A stretch of 64,000 bases of DNA from Marvania coccoides. Lineage: Eukaryota > Chlorophyta > Trebouxiophyceae > Chlorellales > Chlorellaceae. The stretch is from NCBI GenBank assembly GCA_963854735.1, contig OY978107.1, positions 875,501 to 939,500 of the forward strand. The letters run 5' to 3'. The translations under genes were made by a program, and so were the position numbers. Below are positions 32,939 to 45,544 of this stretch, one piece after another. Numbering within the stretch: position 1 is the first letter of the stretch; each line of letters starts with the position of its first letter. The notes beneath the pieces were generated by a model. The model did no database searches, had not been told where the DNA came from, and worked only from the letters and a program-made list of their open reading frames with translations.

Positions 32939-33812
32939 CTAAACCAGCATCAGGTGGCCGCCCAGGTAGTAGGCGTGCCCCACCGCGCACACCAGCACCG
33001 CCAGGTTGAGCAGGCTTGAAATTCCATGCCACTTTCCAAACTGCTTATAAAGCGCCTTGATGGCGGCTTCATCCCTGCCACCCTCAGCGTTCTCCAGAGC
33101 GTATCGCTGGAACATGACATTGGTGGCGGCGGGCTCCAGGAAGACCAGGTTGAGGAGCGATGCGCCGGCAGCGATGCCGAGGAGCGTGACTTCTCTGGAG
33201 GGAGGGGCGCCGCCGCAGCCGAAGTGCAGGGTGGCTAGCAGCAGCGCTGGGGCAGCGGTGGAGACGGCAAAGTACTTGGGGAAGAGCTTGGACTGCAGCT
33301 TGCCAAAGGTCTGGCGGGGAAGGTTGCGGAAGGCAACGATGCCTGTTGGGAGAGGGAAAGAAGTCAACGAATTGCTAGAAACATGCCAAAAAAGTTTTTG
33401 CGTACTGTGTGTATAGGTAGAACGTACCAAAGACGGTTGATGTCCACATCAGGGTTCCAAACCAGGAAGAAAACGCTAACATGTGCACAAATCCAACGGC
33501 AGCGGTGGGCAAGACGGAGGAGCTGTACGCAGCAGCAGCGACGGTGGCGGCCAGCGCAGCCAGGCGGACGACGGGGTTGTTGGGGGTAACGCCGGCGGGG
33601 AGCATCTCGCCCTGCACGTCATCTTTACCGGCGCTGCTGCTGGCGCCGGAGGCAGCGGCTGCGGATATAGTGGTGGCGCTGCGGCGGGTCAGCCCTGCGG
33701 TGTGCTGCTTGAGGAGGGGGCTAGCCAGGATGCGAGGAGCGGGGCGGGCAGCGGTGAACAGAGCGCTTTGGGCCATAACTAGAGGCTTTGCTGAGAGGAT
33801 AGCGGGGGGCAT
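32939..33812 (-). CDS. TMEM205-like (DUF4149) membrane protein
   Basis: Two exons (33812..33428, 33342..32939) give 262 aa. The first 60 residues are Ala/Ser/Arg-rich, probably an organelle presequence. Four hydrophobic segments follow, with the family motif VHMLAFSSWFGTLMWTSTVFG, then FRNLPRQTFGKLQSKLFPKYF and EPAATNVMFQRYALE. This is the DUF4149/TMEM205 domain found in plants and animals, of poorly defined function (human TMEM205 is linked to drug export). The presequence suggests a plastid or mitochondrial membrane in this alga. Confidence 0.87.
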
Positions 33813-35071
33813 TTTGTATATTTCTGTACAATTAATGGGTTTGTCAGCATATTTTACGCGGAATTGAAAGCACCACGAAGTCAGAAATTGATGTTGTATT
33901 TCGATAATCTACAAACACAAGGCAAAAGGGCGACGACCTACCTGATATGGATCTCGATTCTTAAAATTATCCAGTTGCAATGTTTATTAACCGGTGGAAT
34001 TTTGGGAGTCATCTGAGGTCCACATCATGTGGCACATGAGCAAAATCTTTCTTGTCTTCGTTTCTTTCAATATTGGAAGGAAAACATGGCTAAGTTGCAT
34101 GCAGGCCTGAATTTTGTCTGGAAGGAACCGCTTGCTGCTTTATTAAGAAGGTGCCATGCCCTTCGAGTGTCGTTCGTGGCATGTCGGCTACAATTTTATT
34201 CAAACATACATGGTGAAGGGATGATCATATTCTTAGCTACATATTTAATGTCGGCAAGGTTCTAATGAACTGTTTTTACGTTTGAATAAACACGCAGCAG
34301 GCATAAAAATGCCGCACTCCCTGTCAGCACTGTGCACAGCTCTTCTTGTACCGTGGCTTCAGCTAAATCGAATTATTTACTTGAAGCATTGTCTCTATAC
34401 CATTCGACGCTAATCAATATCAATATCATAACGACGGGTATTTGTGTGTCGATGGGCGGTGATGGGGGAACGTTTTCCCCTGCTTCCATGCACATGCATT
34501 GCACGCGGTGGAGGCGGCATCCCGATGAGCCCATGATATAAATTCTTCGCAGTTTTGGGACGAAACAGCGCGTGCGCATGGCCATGGCCAGTGCTTGAAG
34601 TGATAAACCCAACAAATCAAGTACATTCTCTCCACCCCCGCCAGATTTGTGTTGAGCAAAGATTCAAGCCTGCATTTAAACTGCGATTTTACAAAACACA
34701 CAAAAAAAAATCACACCCAGCTTGGCTTTGTCTCTTTTCTTCTTCAACTTGCCCAAACTCAATTTGCCAAACTCAAGTGCGTTTTCAAGCCGCGCAGCCT
34801 CGGCACGCATATAAAATTTCATTTCTACACTTTTTGCAAGGATGAATCAAGGGCCGTTGGGCCCCGCAATGGTGTTCCTCCATCGAAAATAGCATTTAAA
34901 GACAATATTGAAAAAAACGCTGGACACGCTCTCCTTTCGATGTTTTGGCGCTGAGCCGTTGAGCCAATACCGCATTTTTGATCGTATAGTGGCCATTTGT
35001 TTGAGTCCGAAGCCCAACTTCATTGATCACCCGACTACTGCGAACATCTGCACAAAGCTGGTCGGGAGGCT
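33813..35071. other. divergent intergenic region, about 1.26 kb
   Basis: Lies between the TMEM205-like gene (-) and SWR1 (+) and should hold both promoters. AT-rich. I recognise no gene, repeat or RNA in it. Confidence 0.45.
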
Positions 35072-38000
35072 ATGGATTTTGATGAATATATGAGGGTAGG
35101 TGCCATTTGCCAACTGTCGTCAACCAAAATGCCATCATTTCGGGACTCTTTTCTGTTTTTTTTTCAACCTTCGTATTTTAAAGATGCACTTTAGACATGC
35201 TCTCAAACGTCTCGTGGATCCCTCTTTCTGCAGGCGCAGGCGGCGTTCCAATCCCAGCAGATGCAGATGCAACACCTCCAGCGGCAGCAGCAGCAACAAC
35301 AACAGCAGCACCCCGTCCCGCTGCCTGTTGCCGCTCCTGCCTTTGCCCCACCCCCCGCTATTGCTGCCTTCCACTCCCCACCCGTCGCGGCCCCTCCCCC
35401 GGAGGAAGACGAGGAGGCCATCGCCGCAGCTGCCGCCGCCCGCAAGGCCGCGGCAGAGGCCATGCGGGAAGCGGAGGCTCTGCGCCGCGAAGAAAACTCA
35501 CTCCTGCGCGCTGCCGCCGAGATTCGCGACCAGCGGTCGGTGCTGCGCACCAACCCGTTTGGCTCCGACCTCAAATCTCGCGGTGGAAAGACCCACTGGG
35601 ACCACGTGATGGAGGAGATGCAATGGATGGCAAAGGAGTTTCAGAGGGAGCGGCGGTGGAAGCTGCAGCAGGCGCGCAAGACGGCCAACGCGGTGGCGCG
35701 GTCCAACCTGGACCTGGAGAGCCGCGTGGAGGTGCGGGCAAAGGAGGAGCAGAAGGCAATTCGCAAGCACGCGGCGTGGATTGCGAAAGAGGTCTCTGAG
35801 TTCTGGGCCAAGGCGCAGCGGGTGGTGCAGTTCAAGGTGCGCACGGAGGTGGAGGCCAAGAAGAAGGAGGTGCTGGACCGGCAGCTGGACGTGCTGCTGG
35901 GGCAAACGCAGAAGTACAGCACGCTGCTGGCGCAGCGGCTGGCTGCGGACGAGCGAGTGGAGGCTGTGGCGGCGGCCAGCATGGCGCCGGACAATCCCGC
36001 GGTGACGACAGCACCCGCACCCGCTGCGGTGCAGCAGCCTTCTCCCGCTGCGAAAGCGGCGCTGTCGCCAACGCAGTTAAAACAGTTGCCCCCAGCCAAG
36101 CCGCTGCCCCCCTCTGCTGCCGTCTCTGGCACGGGCGTGGACACGGACAACACCAAGGACTACCGCAGCGGGGAGGACGACGATGCCGACGATGAAGCCA
36201 CGTTGGAAGAGGAGGAACGCATGGCCGCAGCGGAGGGGCGGAACTTGAAAGTGGACGAAAAGGAGGAGGCAGCAGGGCTGGAGGAGGACGCAGATCTGCC
36301 GCTGGATGAGCTGCTGGCGCGGTATGGCTACGTTGTGCCTGAAGACGGGGACGAGGTGAAGCCAGCACCAGCGGCAGCAGTGGTGCCTCTGCCTGGGGCT
36401 GTTGCTGTGCCGATGGCCATTGATGTAGAGCAGGACGACGACGGCGCGGGCGCTGCTGGCTCATTTTCTGACGCCGAGTCGGAGCAGCTGGCGGCTCTTC
36501 TGGAGGATCACGGGGATGGCCCTGCTGGCGGCAGCGGCCTCAACTCTTTGCTGCCGTCGCCTCGGCCCTCCCGCCTGGCCGTGGAGTTCGCTGAGCTGTC
36601 GGACGAGGAGGGCGCGGGCAGCGTGGACGAAGCTGGCCCCAGCAACGCTGCTGCGGAGCGAGACAGCGGGGCAGGGCCGGCAGCAGCGAGGCGGCTGCGA
36701 CGCCGTGGCGGCGCCGCTGCTGCTGCTGGGACCTCCAGAGGAGGCGGCGTCGACGAAGAGGAGTACCGCAGTGGAGAGGACGACGACGCCGACGATGAGG
36801 CCACGCTGGAGGAGGAAGCGAAGATGGCAGCAGCGGAGGGTCGGAACCTCGCAGTGGACGAAAAGGAAGAGGCGGCAGGGCTGGCTGAGGACGCGGACCT
36901 GCCGCTGGAGGAGCTGCTGGCGCGGTACGGCTACGTCGTGCCTGGCGAAGAGAAGGAAGAAGCAGCGGCAGGCAAGGCAGAGGAAGCTGGGCCTAGCAAC
37001 GCTGCTGTTCGAGCTGCGGCATCTCCCTCTTGCCCCTCTGGCAGGCCGCCTCTTCCCCCGTCCTCCTCCAAGGGCGGCGCAGCAGCAGCAGCAGCAGGGA
37101 CATCGTCAGCAGCAGCAGGCACAGTGGGGGCTGCAATTGGCGGTGAAGAAGGGGCGGGGGCGGAGGCGGGTCCCGCCCCCGAGGAGATGGGCATTGCTGG
37201 CACCATGGAGGCTATGGCTGCCGCCCAGCCCACGGGGTTCACCCTGGAGACCACCAAGGTGAAGACCCCTGTGCCATTCCTGCTGAAGGGCACGCTGCGC
37301 GAGTACCAGCACATCGGGCTGGACTGGCTGGTCACGCTCTACCACCGCAGGCTCAACGGTGAGAGAGAGAAAATACGGGGGTTTTCTTCTATGGTATTAA
37401 ATTCTAATACAACTGAAAATTTACGGGTTTAAATTTTCAATGTTTTTCCCTTCTTTTTCGCCGTTAGTTCCTACTTTTTCTGCCCCCAATGCCCCCTTTT
37501 CCACCTCTCTTTACTGACCCCCCCTCTCTGCAACTTTAGGAATCCTGGCCGACGAGATGGGGCTGGGCAAGACCATCCAGACCATAGCGCTGCTGGCGTG
37601 GCTGGCCTGTGAGCGCGGCGACTGGGGGCCGCACCTCATCGTGGTGCCCACCTCCGTGATGCTCAACTGGGAGATGGAGTTCAAGCGGTGGTGCCCCGCG
37701 TTCAAGCTGCTCACCTACTACGGCAGCCCCAAGGAGCGGGCCGCCAAGCGCCAGGGGTGGTCCAAGCCCAACGCCTTCCACGTGTGCATCACCTCCTACA
37801 CCCTGGTGCTGCAGGACTCGCGCATGTTCAAGCGCAAGAAGTGGAAGTACCTGGTGCTGGACGAGGCGCACATGATCAAGAACTGGCGCAGCCAGCGGTG
37901 GCAGAACCTGCTCAACTTCAACTCCAAGCGGCGGCTGCTCATTACCGGGACCCCGCTGCAGAACGACCTCATGGAGCTGTGGTCGCTCATGCACTTCCTC

Positions 38001-41000
38001 ATGCCGCAGGTCTTCGGCTCGCACGCCCAGTTTAAAGACTGGTTCTCAAACCCGCTGACGGGTATGGTGGAGGGCAGCGCCGAGTACAACAAGGCCATCG
38101 TGGAGCGCCTTCACGGCGTGCTGCGGCCCTTCCTGCTGCGCCGCCTGAAGCGCGACGTGGAGAAGCAGCTCCCCGGGAAGCACGAGCACCTGGTCAAGTG
38201 CCGGCTTTCCAAGCGCCAGCGCCAGCTGTACGAGGAGTACATGGCGAGCGGCAACACCCGCGCCACGCTGTCCTCCGGCAACTTCTTGGGCATTATGAAC
38301 TGCCTGATGCAGCTGCGCAAGGTGTGCAACCACCCAGACCTGTTTGAGGGACGCCCCATCGTGTCAGCGCTGGACATGGCGCCCATGGAGCTGGCGGTGC
38401 CCTCCGCGGTGGCGGGAGCCACGGAGGCGGCGGAGGAGGGGCTGGCAGCGCTGTTGGCGCAGCGGGGGCTGACTTCCGTGGTGTACGGCGCAGAAATGGA
38501 GGGCTGGGAGGCAGGGGAAGTGGAGGCGCTGGCGCTGGGCCAGGAGGCGTTCCTGCAGCCTGCCACGAGCCCGCAGGAGGATGTGGCGCTGCTGCTGGGG
38601 GGCGCCTCGGGGTCGCTGCTGGCTGCGCTGCGGCGGAGCCCCTCCAGGGCGGCGGTTGCGGCTGTGGCGCATGCGGCGCAAGCGCTGGCCACCCGCCGGC
38701 GGCTGTGGCGGCGGGAGCGCACCGCGGCGCTGGGGAGACTATCGCTGGCGCGCGCGGGGCGGAGCCCCGCCCTCAGCGCCTCGTTTGCCGCCTCTGCGTT
38801 TGTTGATATGCGTGCCGCCGAGGTGCACTGCATTGCGGCCACTCCCGGGCGCCACTTGGACGTCTCTTCCACGCTGCTGGACATGGTGAAGCTCCCGGAG
38901 CGTCGTGCTGCGGAGATGGAGCAGATGCTGCGCGAGTTCACTTTTGTGATTCCCAAGGCTCGTGCGCCGCAGCCGCAGCTGTGGTGCTCGCACCCCAAGC
39001 CGTCGTCGGTGGCGCTGGCAGCGGCACGGGCGCGGGAGCTGTACACCGCGTACGCCGAGCGCGGTGCGCTGCTGCACGTGTCCCGGCAGCGCACCCAGCT
39101 GTTTTTCCCGGACAAGCGCCTCATCCAGTACGACTGCGGCAAGCTGCAGGCAAGTCTTTGCAGCACAGTAGTTTTTCAAAGCGAATCCCAATGCACATTT
39201 GCGGTTGATCTGTTAATTGGCCAGCTTAATTGCGAAAAAATGTGGATTTACTGAGTAGAAAACGCGCGTGCATGGGTTTTCGTGTGGTTTCATGGTCTGT
39301 CTGTTCCCGTCTTCCCTGCAGGAGCTGGCGGCGCTGCTGATGAAGCTGAAGGCGCGCGGCTCCCGCGCGCTGATTTTCACGCAGATGTCCAAGATGCTGG
39401 ACGTTCTGGAGGCCTTTTTGAACCTGCACGCCCACACCTACGTGCGCCTGGACGGCTCCACCAAACCGGAGCAGCGGCAGCTGCTGATGCAGCGCTTCAA
39501 CTCGGACACGCGCATATTCTGCTTCATTCTCTCCACCCGCTCTGGCGGCGTGGGGATGAACCTCACGGGCGCAGACACCGTCATTTTCTACGACTCTGAT
39601 TGGAACCCCGCCATGGACGCACAGGTAACTGCTCTTGTTTGGGGCGTTCAACAGCTGCAGTTGATAATGCTAACAGTATAAAACGTCTTTACTTTGGTGT
39701 AAATTTCCGGATATCTGACAATATATGTTTCAACACCTTTGAAATACTTTTCTGACGTTTCCTTCTTTTTCCAAAAATCATTTCTGTACAGGCCCAGGAC
39801 CGGTGTCACCGCATCGGGCAGACCCGCGAGGTGCACATCTACCGCCTCATCAGCGAGCACACCATAGAGGAGAACATCCTCAAAAAGTCCGACCAAAAGC
39901 GCCAGCTCGACTTCCTAGCCATCCAATCTGGGGGCTTCACCACCGACCAGATGCTCACGAAGTTCGACCCCGCGTCGCTGCTGGAGGGAACCACGGGCGC
40001 GGGTGGCATCGGCAGCGCCGCGGAGCTGCAGGCGGCCATGCGCGCTGCTGAGGACGAGGGAGACGCGGCGGCAGCAGCAGCGGCGGAGCGTGAAGTGGCC
40101 GCTGAGATGGACGAGTTCACCAAGGAGCCGCCCCCAGGGGCTGCCGGCACCGAGGCAGGCGGGGAAGACGACACCGGCGCCCCCAGCGAAGCTGCCGGCA
40201 CTTCAAATGCCGACCTGGCCGGCGGCAGTGGTGCTGACACCGGTACCGCCCCTGCGGGCGGTTCTGGAGCTGATGCTGCGGTGACGGCGGCTACTGCTGC
40301 TATAGCAGATGCGGACGATGGCATGGCGGAGCTGGCTGCGCTGGCTGCGGCTGGCGCTGGCGGCGCTGGCGGCCCTCTGGCCCACCTTGAGTCAGCGTTG
40401 CGTCCCATTGAGCGATATGCGGTGCGGATGGTGGAGGCAGACGTTCCCGTGGTGGATGCTACCGCCCTGGCTGCGCAGGTTGAGGCTGCGTACAAGGTTG
40501 ACGAGTTTGACGTTGACGCCATCGAGGCGGCAGAGGAGGAGAGGGTGAGTAGTGGGCAGCAGTAGCAGTAATAGTGTGTTAGCACTATGAACTGCAATTG
40601 AACTAATTTTACATATTTTTTGGAGCATCGGTGCCTTTGAGTGTGACTATTTACTCTTCCCACTCGTGCATTGAGGCTCACCTATTGCTTTAAATTTCTT
40701 TCTAAAACCACGCGCGCAGGAGGCTGATATCGACGACGACGAGGAGGCCAACGTGGTGGGAGATTGGGACCAGGCGGCAGCCACCAAGGCCTACGTTGTT
40801 CAAGTGGAGGCGGCAGAGGCAGAGGAGCGCGCCCGAGAGGACGCTGAAGCGGCGTGGCTGGCAGACTATGAGGCGCGATACGGCGCCCTACCCGTGATGG
40901 AGCCATCTGCCGGTTCGGGAGGCACGGGCGGTAAAAGAAAAGCCAAAGCTCGGGGCAAGAAATCTGGCGCCCCCTCTGGCCTTGGTGCTGGCGACTACTA

Positions 41001-42159
41001 CGGGCAAGAGGACACCGCCATGTCGCCTGGCGTGCAGCAGCGCATAAAAGAGGAGGGGGGAGATGCCGCTGGGCAGCAGCAGCAGCAGCAGCAGAAGCGC
41101 ATCAAGCGGCAGCGCATTGGGGCGCGCCCCCAGCCTTGGGAGCCTGCAGAGGATTTTGTGCTAGCGTCGGTGGTGGCGATGCTGCTGCAAGCCGGCGAAC
41201 TGGCAGGTCCTGGGATTTGGGCGGCAGCGGCAGACGCGCTGGCAGCGGGAGTTGCGGCAGAGAGCGCCAACACCGTGGAGGCAACGGCGAGGCAGGGGCG
41301 GCTGCGCAACGCGGACGCGTGTGCGCGGCGCTACTCCCAGCTGCGCGCTGCCTACCTGGCAGCTGCAACCCCCAACGGCGGCAAAGAAAATTTGGGGTCA
41401 ACACTGGGCATGGCTGCTGTGCGCGCTCAGCTGCAGGCCCTGCTGCGCGGGGCTGCGGCACCTGGCACGCACGCGGACGCCCTGGCTGCGGTCTACGCAG
41501 CCCTGACCAAGGAGGGAGACTCGTCCGCCTCTGCGACGGCGCTGCTGCAACTGTTCAACGCTCTGCGAGCGACAGCAGCAGCGCCGCCTGCAGGCGCGCC
41601 GCTACCGCCGCCGCCTGCGCCACCTGCAGGGGGTGTGGGGCCATTGCCAGAGGTGCAGGCCATTGCAGGAGCGGTGCGACAGGGGTGCGGCCAGGGAGCG
41701 ACACGGTTCATCAGCGCTCGCCTGCCGTCGGTGGTGGAAGCAGCACGGGCCGGGGCGCTCAACAGCAACCCAGCAGCTGCTGCAGCGTACCCCGGTGGTG
41801 GGTTTAGGCCCCTGAATCCAGCTGCCGCACCGTTCATGGGCGGCGCTCTGCCTTCCCCTCACCCCGCCGCTGCCTCTGCCTTTGCGCCGCCGCCGCAGCT
41901 GCAGCAGCAACTTCTTAGAGGGGGTGGAGCGTTTAGCCCCCTTCCGCAGGGGTTTGTTCGCCCGCAGCAAGGTGGGGGCTACCCCATGCCGCCGCCACCG
42001 CCTCAAGGCTACCCTCCCATGCCTGTGTCGTGGCCTCAGCACCCCCCGCCCCTACAGCAGCAATATCCGGTTGCAGCCGCTCCCGCTCTCGGCGGTGGCT
42101 TTATGCCACCGATAAAGGCTGAGCAGCAGCAGCAACAGCCTTACCACCCGCCTCGATAA
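35072..42159 (+). CDS. SWR1: SWR1/PIE1/SRCAP-type chromatin-remodelling ATPase
   Basis: Six exons (35072..35095, 35234..37358, 37540..39149, 39322..39624, 39792..40544, 40720..42159) give 2084 aa. Order of parts: polyQ; an HSA domain (THWDHVMEEMQWMAKEFQRERRWK); an acidic region with two copies of a 60-residue LPLEELLARYGY module; the SNF2 N-lobe (ILADEMGLGKTIQTI, LDEAHMIKN, LITGTPLQNDLMELWSL); the large insert typical of split INO80/SWR1 ATPases (about 38390-39130); the C-lobe (LIFTQMSKMLDVLEAFL, LSTRSGGVGMNL, DRCHRIGQTREVHIYRL); a SANT-like helical segment (PWEPAEDFVLASVV); and a Pro/Gln-rich tail. This enzyme exchanges H2A for H2A.Z in nucleosomes. The intron after 39149 uses a GC donor (CAG/GCAAGT) that is firm, since any GT choice breaks the frame. 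Confidence 0.95.
35284..35310 (+). repeat. CAG/CAA repeat encoding polyglutamine in SWR1
   Basis: A mixed CAG/CAA tract near the SWR1 N-terminus encodes eight consecutive Gln. Confidence 0.8.
36161..36340 (+). repeat. acidic module, copy 1 of 180-base duplication in SWR1
   Basis: Encodes YRSGEDDDADDEATLEEEER and then the conserved LPLDELLARYGYVVP. A second copy of the same length lies at 36764-36943. Confidence 0.88.
36764..36943 (+). repeat. acidic module, copy 2 of 180-base duplication in SWR1
   Basis: Encodes YRSGEDDDADDEATLEEEAK and then LPLEELLARYGYVVP, aligning without gaps to 36161-36340. The stretch AGPSNAA downstream of each copy suggests that the duplication reached further and has since diverged. 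Confidence 0.88.
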
Positions 42160-42747
42160 TTCTGTAGGATTGCTTTGTTTGTTGCTGTATATTTCATTAC
42201 TACGCGGTGCTGTAATGCATCAACAGAGAAAGAGGTGATGTAAGAGAAAAGTAGACAAGTACGTAGCAGCAGACGAGGCTCTCAGTTTGTCTAAAGATGG
42301 AATGGATTGGTAGATATTGTGTACTCCAGGGCGTTTTAGTTGGGGAAGAAAAAAAATAGAGAACAAAAACCACCGTCGGTTCATTTCTTCACGGTCGGAA
42401 GAGAGGGAAAAAGAGAAAAATAACCTGTTCTAACGTACTTCAAGAGCAGAGAGAAGGAAAAGAAGAAAAAAAAACGGGCCGAAAGTAAATGAAAAGAAGG
42501 AAAGAAACGACAGAAGAAAAAAAACTGCACTGTACTGCAGTGGCAATAAAGAGAAAAAGGCAAAAAGTGAATTTTGTGCCTGGGAAAAGAGAAGGTTTTC
42601 GCTGAGCAATTTATTTTATTTTATTTCAATTCTGCCGCTTTCTACGAACAAGCCTCGAGAAAAATCCTCAGGTACTCGAAACAAATTTTCAGTGTGTGAA
42701 AGAAACAGTGTATTATGTTCAACTCCTAGATTTTTGCTAGCTGCAGT
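42160..42747. other. convergent intergenic region
   Basis: 3' flanks of SWR1 (+) and the ammonium transporter (-). Very purine-rich on the plus strand between 42340 and 42580. A TGTAA lies at 42211. No gene seen. Confidence 0.45.
42211..42215 (+). terminator. TGTAA polyadenylation signal of SWR1
   Basis: TGTAA lies 52 bases after the SWR1 stop. Confidence 0.45.
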
Positions 42748-44362
42748 CTAGATGGAGTAATCTGTTGGCGGAAATGGTCCCCTTGGCGATGCCTCCGAGC
42801 CGTTGGTTGACGCCGCACTGCCCAGCCGGAAGCATGCCAGCATCTGGCCTGCGCCAATGCCGCCAGTGATGTCCAGCCCCTGCATTTCGTCGTTCTTTTT
42901 CACCCTCAACCACTTGAGGCGGCGCATAGCCAAGAAAATCGCCGCACCCCAGGCTGTGCTCCAAGCAGCAATGACGACGATGCCCAGAATCTGCATTCCG
43001 AGCTGCTTGCCACCACCGCCGTAGAACAGCCCCCACCCCCCTGCGTAACCATAAGCAGCCTGCACCTTGCGCTCGGTGGAAAACAGGCCGGCGGCGAGAA
43101 CGCCCCAAACGCCGCAGAAAAAGTGCACGGGCGCGGCCTCCAGGGGGTCGTCGATCTGCAGGCGCAGCAGCAGCTTGGAGGAGCTCTGGTAGACAGCCGC
43201 TCCGATGGCACCAATGATGAAGGCAGCGTACGACTCCACCATCGCACAGGAGGCAGTGATGGACACCGCGCCTGCCAGGATGCCGTTGAGGAGGGGTCCG
43301 ATGTCGCCAGGGGCGCCCATGAAGATGTTGATCACCAGGCAGGTGATGCCGCCCGCCGCTATGGCGATGGTGGTGTTGGCAGCCGCAATGGAGGCGGTGG
43401 CCATGCATTCGTACACGCAAAGCGTAGACCCAGAGTTGAATCCGTACCTGTGCAAGGACCATGGCAAAAGTGAATTGCATACAGCCCCAAAAGAAGAAGA
43501 AAATGAATAAAAAAACTCCGCACCAGCCAAGCCAGAGGATGAGCACGCCCAGGGTGATTTGGCCAGGGTTGGAGTTGTCAAAATGCACAACGAACCCGCC
43601 GCTGAAGCGTCCTATGCGCGGCCCTGTGACAATTGCGCCTACGAGGGCCACCGCTCCGCCCACCATGTGCACCACCCCAGATCCAGCAAAATCCAGCAGG
43701 CCGGTGGTGCCCGCAAACAGCGGGGCAGGGTCCAAGGAGTCGCAGTTGACCCTCTTGGCAGCCAGCCACCCTGTGGTGGACCACACCCAGTGGGCCACGA
43801 TAGGATAAATAAACGAGGTGACAACCAGGGTATAGATGAGGTAGGCCCTGAACTGGAGCCGCTCGGCGACAGCACCCGACACGATGGTGGCGGCGGTAGC
43901 GGAGAAGGCGAAGCTGAAGAGCCAGGTGGAAAGCATGACAGAGTCGCTCGTGTCAACGCCCGAAAAAAAGAAACCGCGATGGCCGATGAAGCCGTTGCCG
44001 CTGCATCCGGAAGGGGGGGCATACGAGAAGGCATACCCGACGGCCCACCACATGACTGCTGCGATGCACGCGTCTATGACGTTTTTCAAAAGAATGTTCT
44101 TCACGTTCTTGGCGCGCACAGTGCCGGCCTCCAGGAGCGCAAACCCGCTCTGCACCATTTTTGGGGGGGAGGGGGAGGGGGAGGGGGTGGGTGGGGTGAA
44201 GGCCGATGCAGAGGCAGGAAAGGAAAGATGGGGCAGTTGTATCCACTGACTGACCTGCATGAAGAATACTAGGAAGGCGCAGAATAGGAGCCAAACGGCA
44301 GTGAGATCCGACTGCAATTGGCCTCCCAAACTGATATCCATCGTGCCATTAGTGGCATCCAT
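42748..44362 (-). CDS. AMT1: ammonium transporter, AMT1 type
   Basis: Three exons (44362..44255, 44149..43524, 43447..42748) give 477 aa. Eleven hydrophobic segments are expected. Family signatures include FMQSGFALLEAGTVRAKN, FAFSATAATIVSGAVAERL, DFAGSGVVHMVGG (ammonium-transporter signature with a pore His), ILWLGWYGFNSGS across the second intron, and VHFFCGVWGVLAAGLF with the second pore His region. AMT1 proteins import ammonium across the plasma membrane. The cytoplasmic C-terminus keeps the conserved DITGGIGAGQ-type regulatory segment in altered form (LDITGGIGAG rather than LDxxxHGE). Codons upstream of 44362 are open but lack an ATG. Confidence 0.95.
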
Positions 44363-45544
44363 CCCCCCCAAAACGCTCGCAACCTCAACTGCGACTCCCA
44401 ATATAAGCTCAGAGCTGGTGTTTAAGCCTCAAGAAGAAGAACGGTTGCAAAGCGAGACGGCATCGATGAGATCCACGCAATCTACGGGCTGTCCTTCAGA
44501 CTCGATCAGTAGCTCAATCTCTATGTTTTGACACTCAGGCACGCATATATAGTTTGAAGAAAGTCTGTACAGTGGTGTATACCATCAACTGCGCGGTTCT
44601 GCAAAGGCCAACAAAAACTCAGACGCCCGATTGAAATGCGCAACAAAGGAACCAAAAGTTGGCGTTCTTCCAAGGCCGTTTATAGTCCTCGGCCTAAAAT
44701 CAAACCAAAATAATGTATTATGGTGTCGCACACACGCCCTAGAAGAGCGCAGAAACGCCAATAAATACATTTCACACAGCACGTGGTGAGCTCTGGTCCT
44801 TCGCCTCCCACATGTGGGCTCATTGGAGTACACTGGATTGTACAAATGCATGGAAATTCTAGTTCATGGGACGAAAGTTCAGAAACGTGAACGGGAGAGA
44901 AACGTATTTCTGGATGTGCATGATCCCGACCTGCCCCAGCCAGACTCCTACGTGAGCTGCTTGAGATTGCAATACCGACTGAGTATGTACTATTATTGCT
45001 AGGGGCGTTGTTATAGGCGCTGGCCATCTTTCCAATGCCCTTCACGTTTTAATTGGTTGGGCCCTTGTGCACAGGCGACGCTGCTTGAGGCATACTTGGG
45101 CAACCATTTGCTCGTGATCCAGACCTCGTCTTGACGTGGAATGCATCTGAAATGGGCACGGCCCGTGCTTCCATGCGATCAACAACTAATACTATCATTT
45201 TTTTTTGAAAAAATAATCCATGCTGGCGAGGAACACACACCCTCCCTTGTGTGCGCTAACAACAATTGCTGTACGTGGCCCGAGATGATGATGTAAACTA
45301 ATGTTTGCCAACCCAAAGCCTAGGCCTTTTTCCTGTCGCCTCTTTTCCCAAACTGCTTGGCCGTTTCTGAAATGAAAAACTGTAATTAAAAAACAACATG
45401 AAACAGAAATACAGCGGCAACAGCTACGTAAAGGGCAGCGCAAGCATCATTTTACTGCCCACCGAGCATGCCCACATACCCAAATCCATGAAACGCCTTT
45501 CTAATACACGGTTTAATACAACACAGCCGAAACTCAAAGCCCCA
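44363..45544. other. intergenic region, about 1.2 kb
   Basis: Holds the presumed promoter of the ammonium transporter and the 3' flank of the lipase gene, both on the minus strand. Open frames are short and unrecognised. Confidence 0.45.

Noticed and set aside
33813..35071. Search for a gene or transposon in this long spacer
   Set aside because: Only short AT-rich frames with no recognisable protein, and no terminal repeats seen.
38400..39130. Insert in the SWR1 ATPase as a possible intron or mobile element
   Set aside because: It is in frame and lies where all INO80/SWR1 ATPases carry a large insertion.
42737..44401. One long minus-strand frame covering the ammonium transporter without its last intron
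   Set aside because: It starts at a TTG and loses the conserved transporter sequence after 43524; splicing restores the family signatures.
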